Of a stretch of 64,000 nucleotides of DNA, positions 55,171-64,000 are shown in pieces. This stretch comes from Cydia pomonella (Eukaryota > Arthropoda > Insecta > Lepidoptera > Tortricidae): contig NC_084706.1 in assembly GCF_033807575.1 (NCBI RefSeq), forward strand, positions 26,209,204 through 26,273,203, given 5' to 3'. The notes beneath the pieces were generated by a model that was not told the origin of the DNA, made no database searches, and saw only the letters and a list, made by a program, of their open reading frames with translations. A program made the translations under genes and the position numbers. How positions within the stretch are numbered: the first letter of the stretch is position 1; the number at the start of each line of letters is the position of its first letter.

Positions 55171-56286
55171 GAAATATATCTCATGATTATTGCTTATTAG
55201 TCTCAGGTCGTAATCGAGTAGTAGAATAGTTTTGTAATGAAAATCAGGTCAGTCAGTCTTTTCCCAATGTTAGTAATATACTAACCCCCTTATTCATAAA
55301 ACTTTACGACCCGGATATAGTTAAATAATGTTTTATCCCTTTCTTAAAAATACATAAGTCAAAATGACAGATAAAGACAAACGATTCAGAGCTTATTCAG
55401 GTCAGTAACGCGTTTATGAATAACGCCATAAGTTTGTTTCACGATAAGAGTCGCACCTGCGTGCGTCGTACACGAACTAACTCTGCGTGACAATTTGCAA
55501 TGTCAAATTTCTATAAAAATATGACGTTTATAATGACACTCTGTCACTTTGTTCTGTCAAAATCGGAGTAAAGTTAGCTTAGACGAACTATAGGGACCGT
55601 GCGCATTGGAGGGTCTGCCATCTTGTGGCCTGAATCGGAACCATAAACATGCACATGTACACGTCACGTATTTTCTTGTGCATAGTAGGTTCTGCCATCT
55701 TGTGGCCTAATCGGAACAAAAAACATCACATTTACGCCTCGCGCCTAAAATCTGACGGCTCCTGTGCTGCCTCCTACAGTTCATGCTCGCTCCCTATAGG
55801 GGGTTCTGACTCATAGATTAAAAAACTATAAAACATTTGTTGAAAATTATTAGTGGCAAAAAACAAGATCTTATATTTTATGTGAGATCATCTTTGCTGA
55901 TGTTACAAATTCGCAGGCTTTTCCTACTGACGTAATTGGTTGGCCAGACTATAAAATTGTTTAGAATAAATTTAACAGTGGAAAAATAGCAATTTTTACA
56001 CTTTTAAATTCTTCACTTCACTTGAATTCACGGCCTCTGGATCGATACTCCAGCGCTCTGCCATCTGAGCCACCAAGACCTCATCCATAGCCAGCAAATT
56101 TTCCCACCATATGGGTTTAGCGACATCTACCGTAAGAACGTTACACTTCTTAAACGGCTACAGGAGTTCCAAGTCATATTGGAAATTCACCGGTTACGAT
56201 GTGCTACCCATACTGAATTATTTTTTTACAAGAAGAAACGTCTGTCAAATGCTATTGCTAAAGTTGTTCCCGAGAAAACCATATAC
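55171..56286 (-). other. intron w4-w5, part
   Basis: Contains an element-like block at about 55278-55435 with ends ttattcataaaactttac and cgcgtttatgaataacg. A phrase (tctgccatcttgtggcct) is duplicated at 55613 and 55690. A tRNA-like SINE head lies at 56026-56092. No coding exon. Confidence 0.55.
56026..56092 (-). mobile_element. tRNA-like SINE head
   Basis: The minus strand reads cttggtggctcagatggcag then agcgctggagtatcgatcc, giving an A-box-like and a B-box-like element. Flanks do not complete a cloverleaf, so it is a SINE remnant rather than a tRNA gene. Confidence 0.5.
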
Positions 56287-56441
56287 CTGCGATAGCTCCG
56301 GCGGGCAATCATTGACGTCTATTATGTGTAATGTTACTAAAGCGTCCGCTGATGCGCCCGTCACGCCATCTGTGGCGCGCACGACTAGCTCCAACTCCCG
56401 GGTTTGCTCGTAGTCCAGTGGTAGAGCGGGGACTAGAGCAC
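56287..56441 (-). CDS. kug: exon w4: end of cadherin repeat 2, start of 3
   Basis: Encodes ALVPALPLDYEQTRELELVV, RATDGVTGASADALVTLHI and IDVNDCPPELSQ. The linker D-V-N-D-C-P-P is a near-canonical calcium linker. Phase 1 in, 0 out; donor gtatat. Confidence 0.93.
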
Positions 56442-56449
56442 CTGTGTAA

Positions 56450-57628
56450 ATAAAATGTGTAGAATAATTTTAAATGTGGATATAACAGATGTGCATGTTT
56501 TGGGAAATTTCCAAAACGTTGGTAAAGTTCTCGGAAAACTCTGAGATTTTACTTGAATATAAATGATTTTCCATTTTGGAATTGAAAAATTTCATCCCCA
56601 AAAATAGTAAAAGTTTTAAAATGTTGATATGCAGTTTTGGAAATTTTCCTTCGGTACAAATGATATCCGCCATTCCGCTAAACATAAATCCATTACATAT
56701 TTGTTATGTGTTCAAGTTTAATTGTGATTGGTTCAGTGGAACGACGGATGTTGAGCAAATAGCAAGTATAGTAACACTCTTAGCTGACCAAAATAAACCT
56801 TATGTGTTTGTGATAAGGTTTTAATTGTCAGTTAACAGTGTGGTGTGGACGATGGGACAATGATAAGCGCAACCGGCATAGGCAATGCGTGACTTGCGTG
56901 AGTCGCGATATTGATGGATGTCAAAATAACATGAAGGTGTAGGAAAGCAAGGGCTGGGTTGTCGTTGAGATTCAAGATGGCGAACACGTCTCTAGAATAT
57001 TTTTTTGTGTTTTGCTCATTCATGTAGTTTAAAGTGTAATATTGATAGCTTATTATGCAGTGAACTATCGTAGAAGTGTGCAGCTAATGAAAAACTAATC
57101 TTGAAACGCGTTTAACCATATTAATCAACACCCGGCAATCCATCGTGGCTTTTAGTAAAGTCCAGCTATCTCTTTACTAAAAGCAACTACCGAACAACGT
57201 CATGCTCTACGAGCACACTTAAAACTTACAACATAACTTGACATTGGCAAAATCATCATAGATTTGATGGAAGCCATATTTTAAAAGAAGAAGATTAGGA
57301 AAACAAGGAGATAAAACAACATTAAACTTGTTTTTACGCCGAGTACCTAAAGATTGTATTAGAGGAGGTTCAAGTATAAGAAATAATAGTGCCTCGAATT
57401 TGACCGTTGAAATAGATGTCAGTTGAAGGCACGATTTTTTCTTAGACTTTAGAAGAGTTCTAAATACAATCATTAACACTGATATTAAATGCGGCTGAAA
57501 GGTGGCATGGCAAGATGTTTGTGTTGTTAACACCAAGGACGACATGTAACATGCGGACTGTTAGTTGACGCGTGAGAAGCATGACATCCATAAGGGCTGA
57601 ATTTGCCTTTATTATTAAATTAAATTAT
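56450..57628 (-). other. intron w3-w4, part
   Basis: AT-rich with only short chance frames; no repeat family recognised by eye. Confidence 0.55.
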
Positions 57629-57883
57629 TAAATATTATAGGACATTATTACACAAATTGACTAAGTCCCACAGTAAGCTCAATAAGGCTTGTGTTGAGGG
57701 TACTTAGACAACGATATATATAATATATAAATATTTATAAATACTTAAATACATAGAAAACACCCATGACTCAGGAACAAATATCCATGCTCATCACACG
57801 AATAAATGCCCTTACCAGGATTTGAACCCGGGACCATCAGCTTCGTAGGCAGGGTCACTACCCACTAGGCCAAACCGGTCGTC
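57629..57883 (-). mobile_element. tRNA-derived SINE (family T)
   Basis: Complete minus-strand copy with tail (attattaaat...) and head (ccaaaccggtcgtc). Confidence 0.85.
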
Positions 57884-58179
57884 AGAACTTAATGTTCAGG
57901 TAATGTACTATCGGGTGCATTGACGGCGAATCACCTTAAAGGCGAAAATCGTTTAACCCTTTGAACGCGACGCCTATCGTACGCGGCGCGTAATCGTGAA
58001 CCTTGTCGGTATTGCATGAAGGTTGTTATAGGGCTGTAGCCGCGCGCGTCATATGACGTCTTTGGCGGTCAAACGGTTAAAACCGCCATGCAGGCGGTCA
58101 GGCGATAACACGGAAGTGATAAGTAAGCATGGCAGTTAAAAATATGGGTATTGAAAAAAAAGGTCAGCTCAGGTATAGT

Positions 58180-58620
58180 TGTTAGATTTGTAGCTGGCCC
58201 TCAACGGCTTATCTTTTGTCCATTGTTAACTCAAACGGCGCGTGCCACTACCTACTAAAATAAGGGTCGTATAATTCTAATTGGCACCTGAGCGCGGGCT
58301 AGTCTAACGCTCAAAAAACCAGTGTAGGTGCGCTCTCCGATAACGTGCCTTTGTTACGCATATCGAGGACACATTTTAGACTGGTTCGGTAGCGTTCGAC
58401 TCGCCGGCACTCAGTAACCGTATTGGGACCACACAAGAACTCGCAAATTATTTTTCCATGTGTTCATTTTGAATCTTATTTCAATTACCATAGGAGTTGT
58501 AATTAAATAACCGGTTAAAGTGACCGGGCCTTTTTTTTGCAGGTAGTGGCACGCGCCGTTTTAGTTAACAATGGATAAAAGATAAGCCGTTGAGGGCCAG
58601 CAACAAATCTAACAATTATA
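58180..58620. mobile_element. foldback element, arms about 75 bp
   Basis: The left arm ttgttagatttgtagctggc(cctcaacggcttatctttt)... ends at the acggcgcgtgccactacct block. The right arm is its reverse complement (aggtagtggcacgcgccgt ... agataagccgttgagggcc ... aaatctaacaa). The interior of about 280 bp contains a GC-rich part. Non-coding. Confidence 0.82.
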
Positions 58621-59892
58621 AAGTTTATTGGCGTCCATTGTCTTTGTGACGGCCGGCATTTGCAAACTGGAATCTTAAATGCATCCTAATTGGTTGTCTT
58701 TATGGGGAGGCGAAGTGTAGCCTACTTAAACAACAACATCTAATAACTGACCTATAGTTTATCTCATTACCTGCTAACCCTTTTCATTATGAAGATAAAG
58801 AATCCCAAATGCATCATGATTGGTTATCTCCAGACATAGGAATCGTGATTCGGAATGGAACGTGTTGCTTTTAGTACGACAAATTCGGCCAATTTTTGAT
58901 GAACTTTTGAGGATTTTGCGGTGACAATGGCGTGGGTGGGAAGGGTAGGGATAGTACTCACATGGGTTATTGCCTCTGTCGGGTGCTGTGGGATAAAACC
59001 AACGGTTAGTGGCGCTCTACTGCCTGGTTACGAATCTATGCACCTTATTTATTTGGACATAATGTCTAAAATGGTATGTTAGTAAAATGGTTAGTTGGTT
59101 GTACGGTCTGAATGGCGAGCGTCCAGCGGGCGGGCAATGAGGCGGCCAGCGAAAAGTACTATGTACAGCGTGCACTCAGCCCGCTCGCATACGTTTGCAT
59201 GTGTTTGATACGACCGCCACACTTCCCACCCCGCTGCACGTGATTGAGCTTAAACTCAGTTGTCTCACTAACCGTTGCCTTCCTTTTTTTTACCTTTTCG
59301 GTGCATAGATACGCAAAGTATTGTCGTCCTATTTTATTCCTGGTCTGGTATATCTATTTCCCATTCATGCGAGTATTAAATTACATATTCTATTAATTGA
59401 TTTGAACCATTTAAATAGGTGACAGTTCTGTTTGTCATGCGATTGGAAAAAAAACACCCGTTTTTACCTTGGATGATTTAACAACTGGAGACGCCTTTAA
59501 GAGCTTCCCTCTGTCGAAAACCTCGGATATGCATTGCATGGACTGACGTTTATCTGACATGGCTATTTGTACGTTACGTAGAAAATTTTGACGTGCCCCT
59601 CCCCCGCAAAAATCGCCAGACTGTTTTGTACAGAAAATTACAGTCAAGTCGTCTCCAGTTTTTAAATCTTTCAAGGTTTTTACCGTGTTAAGTTTATAAA
59701 TTAAGGTTTTCTTATTAAGAACCTGTTTAGTCGATACATGCATTCCCTGTTTTTTCCATTATTTTTAGTTTAGTCGCTTTTATAACAAGCTTTACTTTAG
59801 CGTCATTTGAAGGAACCCCGGTGGAGCGGGTTCTCAGGCGTAGTATTATAAGGTCTCTTGTCGAGGCTAAGATCTCCTTAAATATCTCGTAC
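58621..59892 (-). other. intron w3-w4, upper part
   Basis: No recognised gene or repeat family, apart from a GC-rich patch around 59110-59180. The minus strand 59435-59743 is open for about 100 codons but resembles nothing I recognise. Confidence 0.5.
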
Positions 59893-60052
59893 CTGTGTCG
59901 AAGTGTATTTCAAAGAGAGGAGCTTCCAAAAAATCCACAAGCGAGTCGACGAGCGAATATATTAGCGGGTAGCAATCTTGGTAGTCTTCTGTAAGGGCTT
60001 AATAAGAACCGTTCAGGTTTGATGAGGTTTAATAAGGCCTAAGTGGACATAC
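59893..60052 (-). pseudogene. partial copy of exon w3 with donor
   Basis: A 160-bp duplicated unit. The first 90 bp repeat the 3' end of exon w3 and its donor (plus strand acctgtgtcgaagtgtattt ... cgacgagcgaatatatta), with substitutions. The rest corresponds to intron. The upper part of w3 is not repeated. Confidence 0.88.
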
Positions 60053-60257
60053 CTGTGTCGAAGTGTATTTCAAAGAGCGGTGCTCCCGAAGCGTCCGTAG
60101 GCGGATCAACGAGCGAGTATATAAGCGGACGCTGGAGCGGGGAGCGAGCGATGAGCGGGCCCGCGAGCGGCACGCCCGGCGCGGCGTCTTCCCGCGCCTC
60201 GCGGACGTAGTGCGCCGCGTCCCAGCGCGGCGCCGCGCCGCCCGCCCACACGCGGAC
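60053..60257 (-). CDS. kug: exon w3: end of cadherin repeat 1, start of 2
   Basis: Encodes the non-calcium linker VRVWAGGAAPRWDAAHYV, REAREDAAPGVPLAGPLIA, LIYSLVDPPTDASGAPLF and EIHFDT. V-x-E-x-(A)P-G-V replaces the usual P-E-D/N strand. The D-x-N-D-N of the linker is missing. Phase 0 in, 1 out; donor gtatgt. Confidence 0.9.
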
Positions 60258-60300
60258 CTGCGGGCACAATCATAAATAAATAAAATAAAAATAAAATAGC

Positions 60301-60538
60301 CTTTACAGTACATATGGGGCTACTTTTTAGCACTAGTGCGAGAAGTAGCATATTACGTTACTGTGTCGAACATTTAAAGGGCCATATGTACTGTAAAACG
60401 TTGTACGATACATGTGCGAATAGGTAATTCGCAACTCGTGTCGATTTAAAACACTCCCTTCGGTCGTGTTTTAATTTATCGCCACTCGTTTCGAATTTCC
60501 TATTTTTCGCACTTGTATCGTAATGTACTATTATTTGC
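60301..60538. mobile_element. single-arm relative of the 29.1-kb foldback element
   Basis: Reproduces one arm and the middle of 29122-29575 (cagtacatatggggctact ... gtactgtaaaacgttgtacg ... cacttgtatcgtaatgtact) without the second arm. Confidence 0.8.
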
Positions 60539-60949
60539 GACCCCTTATTTTTCTGTGTTGCATGCTAAACACTTACAAGGAGTAACATATAAACTGTATT
60601 CAATTATAAAAACAGTTAATAAAATATTATTGTACATGAGATTTTTTATTCATTTTTTATTTCGGGATCCCCTTGTGGGTATAGGCCTCCTCCAGTTTTT
60701 GCCATGCCTCTCGATCTTGGGCTAGATAATGCCACCCCATACGGCACAATCATACGGGTTATCAATTTTATCAATTTTCAATTGATTAAAAACACAAATG
60801 TAACTTTAGGCCTAGCCTATTTCTTATACCTAAGGTCATTATATATTTAAAAAACAATTATAATAAATATACGAAATAGCTATATAAAGATCAAGTCGTA
60901 AAATAAATGTAAACATTTCAATACTCTAATCTTAATCTTTAACGCGAGC

Positions 60950-61067
60950 TTCGAGTCGACAATTGGCTTGAGATCGCACAGGACCGAGAAAAGTGGCGCT
61001 GTCTTGTGTCGGAGGCCAAGTCTCATTTTGGGTCGCTGCGCCAACGGAGTAAGTAAGTAAGTAATCT
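60950..61067 (+). mobile_element. LINE 3' end with (gtaa)n tail
   Basis: The plus strand encodes LEIAQDREKWRCLVSEAK and SHFGSLRQRSK, then a (gtaa)n tail. It is the 3' terminus of the same LINE type as 20746-21018 (QEAAQDRDRWRSLVLEAK). Short, 5'-truncated. Confidence 0.8.
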
Positions 61068-61105
61068 TTAACTAACGTAACTTGCATATTTTTAAACAAT
61101 CTTTC

Positions 61106-61312
61106 TCAATAGCCGCCCGCAAACAAATCGCAGGAGTGTTGCACAGCAGCGAGCTTATTGAGCGTGTTCAACGCTCGGCAACCGTGCGACAGGAACCGCG
61201 AAGAGGCGCAGCCGGTCAGCACGAACCGCGCACGCCCGTCTGGGACAAACAGTCGACATGCCTCGCCAACTAACTTGGGATAGTCCAGGTGACCACGCAG
61301 GATACGAAGCAC
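61106..61312 (-). mobile_element. possible LINE protein fragment
   Basis: The minus strand is open and encodes MLRILRGHLDYPKLVGEACR, LFVPDGRARFVLTG and ALNTLNKLAAVQHSCDLF. This resembles the region after the reverse transcriptase in some insect non-LTR retrotransposons. Recognition is by eye and uncertain. Confidence 0.45.
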
Positions 61313-61775
61313 TGTTACCTAGTTATTATGGGTTATGACGTATGATGTAAATATATGGGAGCGAAAGGTCGATTCCGAGCAAATTTTTGTTTCGCGTTTC
61401 TAACACATTTTCTAAAAACCAGATGTATGACAGTTGGCGCTGCTAACATGAATGTCAAGTTTTGTGTTGCTCTGAGTGTTTTTCGGTAGCCATCGGGCTA
61501 CAGTATAGACAGAGAGCCTACCGCTTTACCTTATACTTAATTATAAGCTAAAATTACTAAAGTCATGCCGTTGGCTAACAGTGTACACCGACTAAATCCA
61601 TTTTCCAATAGAGTATTTTATACCTACTTGTACATACTTTAAAGTTAAAAATAAATCAATTTCAAAAATAGATTTAGCAGGTTTACGCGCTCGCGTGTAA
61701 ATGCACTGAAATGCTCCCTCGAAGGACCTTGCAGACAGAAGTCTAGGATCTCACCTGTCCTTGAAGATCTGCTAC

Positions 61776-62099
61776 CATAAGTGTGGCTTCAGCCCCAAAG
61801 TATGCTTTCCTCGAAAGCAGTTCTTAAACGCAAGCATGGTCCAGGGTCTACTAGAAGGTCTACTGAAATGTTTTGTTACCGTAATTGTAGCCTCAGCCCC
61901 GCATGGTGGTGATGCTCCCTCGAAGGATATTGTAGACTGCATCTTGTAGACAGAAGTCCAGGATCTCACCTGTCCTCGAAGAGCTACTGCTCCGTAAATG
62001 TGGCTTCAGTTCCACAAAATGTGTCCCCAAAAGCAGCTATGTCTTGAACGCAAGCAGGGTCAGGTCTAACCTAGAAGGTCAACTGAAATGTTTTGTTAC
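61776..62099 (-). repeat. three partial copies of exon w2 3' end (about 107 bp period)
   Basis: Below the authentic boundary 62100, copies of the last 50-70 bp of exon w2 lie at 61993, 61880 and 61776 (spacings 107, 113 and 104). Units at 62100 and 61880 share the gttttgttac donor context; those at 61993 and 61776 share a tcacctgtcc(t/c)(t/c)gaaga context. The array is therefore two copies of a dimer of about 220 bp. All three copies are frame-broken. Confidence 0.85.
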
Positions 62100-62267
62100 C
62101 GTAAGTGTGGCTTCAGCCCCGCATGGTGGCGAGCCTCCATCGAAGGCAGCTATGACCAGCTCGTACACCGAGGCGTGGGCGTCTAGCGTTTGCTTTAGAG
62201 TGACTTGGCCAGTTCGACGGTCTACGCGGAACAGTTCGCCGTGACCGCGTTTCATCTCGTATCGGAC
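62100..62267 (-). CDS. kug: exon w2: cadherin repeat 1 centre
   Basis: 56 codons, phase 0 at both ends: VRYEMKRGHGELFRVDRRTG, QVTLKQTLDAHASVYELVIA and AFDGGSPPCGAEATLT. The R-G-H-G-E-L-F-x-V ... T-G-x-(V/I)-x-L-K-Q strand is characteristic of one middle repeat of FAT1-3. Donor gtaaca. Confidence 0.94.
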
Positions 62268-62634
62268 CTGGAAACAATATGCTGTTTAATATACAAAAAC
62301 AAAATATTTGCGAAGTAAGAGTTGTCTCAAATCAAGATATCAAATAGGAAAGTACACCCCTGGTTGAGCTCAAGACGTCAAAAATACCTTGCATCAAAAA
62401 AACCTTGGGGTAAAATTACTACATTGTCGACTGAAATAGGTTAAATATCTAATTTATGATAAAATCACTATTAACTAGCCTAATAATTATCCTTTTGTTT
62501 TATGTCACATTTGATGGTTCATCTAGTCTTAAACTAGTGACATTTATATACACCTACAGCTTATTCAAGACGGGATGTTGTCGGTTACGTCACGGTCACG
62601 GTTCGGACGCCCGTACCCCGAATCAGTCTCAACA

Positions 62635-63046
62635 AAGTACCTCGCCGTTGTCAACGTCTCGCTCACGGCTCAGGCCCGTGGCTTGGTCTATATCAGCTCA
62701 GTTTCGGATATTACCTCTCCGTTATCGTTGGTGTCTCTATCATCACAACAGTGAACGGGGAGCTTGTTTACTGGACAGTTTTCGTCACGTCCCGCATACG
62801 ACTCGGACGTCCGTCTCGTGAGTATCGGACATCCGTGCCGGCTCGTATCAGTATCGGCACCGTACTAACGGCGACCCTTCTAACTGGCTCGTCGGTCTTT
62901 GTAAAAAGGTTTACGAATTGTCAGTTAACAGCGCGGGCACTTTTTATACGTGTGAAAATTTAATTAAAAAAAAGTCATTTAGTGTCGTCATTTATTTGTT
63001 TGTCGTGTCGTGTGTATAAGAAGTGAATTAGTGAGGGCAATGATAC
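62635..63046 (-). repeat. two degenerate partial copies of exon w1 3' end with donor
   Basis: The plus-strand phrase ac|ctcgccgttgtc at the w1 donor (63045-63058) recurs at 62641 (ctcgccgttgtcaacgtctcg) and, more diverged, at 62715 (ctctccgttatcgttggtgtc). Both follow AC, i.e. a GT donor on the minus strand. Following sequence matches w1 only loosely (cgtcacgtcc). Weak but consistent with the pattern at other exons. Confidence 0.6.
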
Positions 63047-63228
63047 CTCGCCGTTGTCATTGGCGTCCTTATCGTCGGCGCGCACGGTGAAGACGGGCGC
63101 GAGCGGCGCGGCGCCGGCCGGCGCGGCGGCGGCGTAGGGCAGCCCCGCGAACACGGGGCAGTTGTCGTTCACGTCCGTCACCGACACGGCCAGCCGCGCC
63201 AGCGCTATGCGCGCGTCCGCTCCGGTAC
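63047..63228 (-). CDS. kug: exon w1 (first exon in window): end of a cadherin repeat, start of repeat 1
   Basis: Encodes TGADARIALARLAVSV, the calcium linker TDVNDNCPVFAGLPY, AAAAPAGAAPLAPVFTVRAD and DKDANDNGE. It joins VRYEM of w2 to give a normal D-x-D-x-G-E-V-R-Y strand. It enters in phase 1, so at least one more exon lies upstream of the window. Very GC-rich and Ala-rich. Confidence 0.92.
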
Positions 63229-63261
63229 CTGTACACGTTTGTTTGGATTTATTTATAGGAA

Positions 63262-63391
63262 AGAACATAATATATTAATACTATTAGAAGTATTAGAACA
63301 AATTAAATTATTTTTAGAAAATATTTTAATTTGTTTTTATTTCAAGTAGAAACACTACTTTAATTTGTTCTAATACTTCTAATAGTATTTA
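63262..63391. mobile_element. AT-rich hairpin element
   Basis: The arms atactattagaagtattaga(acaaattaaa) and the reverse complement (tttaatttgt)tctaatacttctaatagtat pair over about 30 bp around an AT-rich centre. It begins about 30 bp above the acceptor of w1. Confidence 0.7.
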
Positions 63392-63565
63392 TTGGCAGCG
63401 CCATCTGTCTCGCTAGCTCGGTATCACCTGAGTTGATCCAGTTAGAAGGTATAAACCACACTGTTCTACCTTAGAGATGGCTGGGGGGCGACTAAGCCTT
63501 CAGTAAGAGATGCATATACTTGGAAAAATTCGACTAATGCTGCCGTGACCCCAGTGGACGAGTGG

Positions 63566-63618
63566 CTCAGGCACCTGCCGCGATAGCAGAGGACGCTGGT
63601 TCGATTCCAGCCTGGGGC
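63566..63618 (+). mobile_element. tRNA-like SINE head
   Basis: gtggacgagtggctcaggca (A-box region) and ctggttcgattccagcctg (B-box, perfect T-arm), with a CTGC/GCAG stem and 7-base loop between. The acceptor stem nearly pairs (ccccag/ctgggg), but the D-arm and variable region do not fit any standard tRNA. A tRNA-derived SINE is more likely than a tRNA gene. Confidence 0.5.
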
Positions 63619-63619
63619 A

Positions 63620-64000
63620 CTGGAGGCCTTGGTAACTTTTTCTTAGTATATGACATTTATTTCAGTTTATAATATATTAATGTTTTAAAATAAGTGAGAA
63701 TAAAGTTTAACGTTTTAACCAGGAATTAGCATCACATATATTTACTCTCCGAATATATATTTAATAATTTTTCTCCAATAAAGAACTTTATTATTATTTC
63801 CTTTATTTTTCTTTCTTCTTATGTTAGGCTTTTTACGACATGAATATAAAAGTAAAATACAAAAACACATACAAAAACAATACAAAAGCATATAAATATA
63901 TTATAAGAAAAACCTAACCTAGGGTGCCGCCAGTAGCGGGGTAGTACCCAAGCTGCCGGTGGTCAGGGCCGATTATTATTATTAATATTAAAATCTAATA
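63620..64000 (-). other. intron above w1
   Basis: AT-rich intronic DNA with an octad-like inverted phrase (ctaacctaggg / taggtta) near 63920. No coding exon up to the window edge. Confidence 0.5.

Larger units (their letters stand above)
675..64000 (-). other. kug: fat-like cadherin gene (kugelei / FAT1-3 orthologue), 3' part, 31 exons in window
   Basis: Gene-level entry. Thirty-one coding exons read on the minus strand join in phase into 2,482 residues ending in a stop codon. The domain order is cadherin repeats, juxta-cadherin region, LamG, four EGF modules, one membrane helix and a cytoplasmic tail. The last cadherin repeat (DEFPGGVLG ... DTLTYAI), the tail block GGYHWDCSDW, the block SCSDVSA and the terminal HTDV all match the FAT1/2/3 and kugelei branch rather than the fat/FAT4 branch. 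Family members run to about 4,300-4,700 residues with 34 cadherin repeats. The 15 complete repeats here therefore imply that roughly 19 repeats and the signal peptide lie upstream of 64000. In Drosophila the protein is a planar-polarity cadherin that organises the basal actin cytoskeleton and collective migration of epithelial cells; that role is knowledge of the family, not shown here. Exon boundaries are predictions from splice consensus and phase. Confidence 0.93.

Noticed and set aside
59435..59743. Minus-strand 102-codon open frame as a gene within the intron
   Set aside because: No splice context linking it to the cadherin, no family resemblance and no promoter signs; left as a chance frame.
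63566..63640. Functional tRNA-Ser(CGA)
   Set aside because: T-arm and anticodon-like stem are present, but the long variable arm expected for serine is missing and the acceptor stem is imperfect; SINE head preferred.
675..64000. Assignment to the fat/FAT4 branch or to N-cadherin
   Set aside because: A single LamG, the GGYHWD and SCSDVSA tail blocks and the H-T-x-V end fit FAT1-3/kugelei; N-cadherin has fewer repeats and a catenin-binding tail that is absent here.

Overview
This is a eukaryotic, almost certainly lepidopteran (moth or butterfly) genomic window. The intergenic and intronic DNA is AT-rich and full of short dispersed elements typical of moths: tRNA-derived SINEs, hairpin MITEs, and elements ending in GGGTTCCGTA or CCGGCCAAG. 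One large, finely split gene on the minus strand fills the window from its stop codon at 675 to beyond 64000. No second protein-coding gene is supported.

The gene is a fat-like cadherin, orthologous to Drosophila kugelei (fat-like/Fat2) and vertebrate FAT1-3. I reconstructed 31 consecutive coding exons (w1 to w31, in transcript order from high to low coordinate) with GT-AG boundaries and matching phases throughout. Together they give 2,482 residues ending in a stop. In order they encode the end of one cadherin repeat and 15 complete repeats (w1-w17), the conserved juxta-cadherin region with a basic RARR motif (w17-w18), an EGF remnant (w19), a laminin G domain (w20-w23), four EGF modules (w23-w26), one transmembrane helix (w26), and a cytoplasmic tail of about 300 residues (w26-w31). 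The tail carries the FAT-type GGYHWD block, the SCSDVSA block and a C-terminal HTDV PDZ ligand. About 19 upstream cadherin repeats, the signal peptide and the promoter lie outside the window.

The striking property of the locus is exon debris. At least 13 of the 31 exons are accompanied, in the intron immediately downstream, by partial copies of themselves. Nearly all copies contain the exon 3' end plus its splice donor and lack the acceptor side. They range from one decayed copy (w3, w11, w13, w21), through short arrays (w1, w2, w6, w8, w14, w23), to a satellite of 22 near-identical 191-bp units plus one degenerate unit derived from EGF exon w24 (10.6-15.0 kb). Cytoplasmic exon w28 also has an inverted copy 35 kb away inside another intron (40.9 kb), as part of an inverted duplication of about 0.7 kb.

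Layout: 1-674 is 3' flank or 3' UTR; 675-8222 holds the cytoplasmic and transmembrane exons with intervening repeats; 9.5-24.5 kb holds the EGF/LamG exons, the satellite and many SINEs; 25.9-26.1 kb is w18; 26.2-33.9 kb is a long repeat-rich intron with foldback elements and a 98-bp minisatellite; 33.9-42.5 kb holds cadherin exons w10-w17; 42.5-49 kb is a repeat-rich intron with a broken mariner-type transposase; 49-63.2 kb holds cadherin exons w1-w9.
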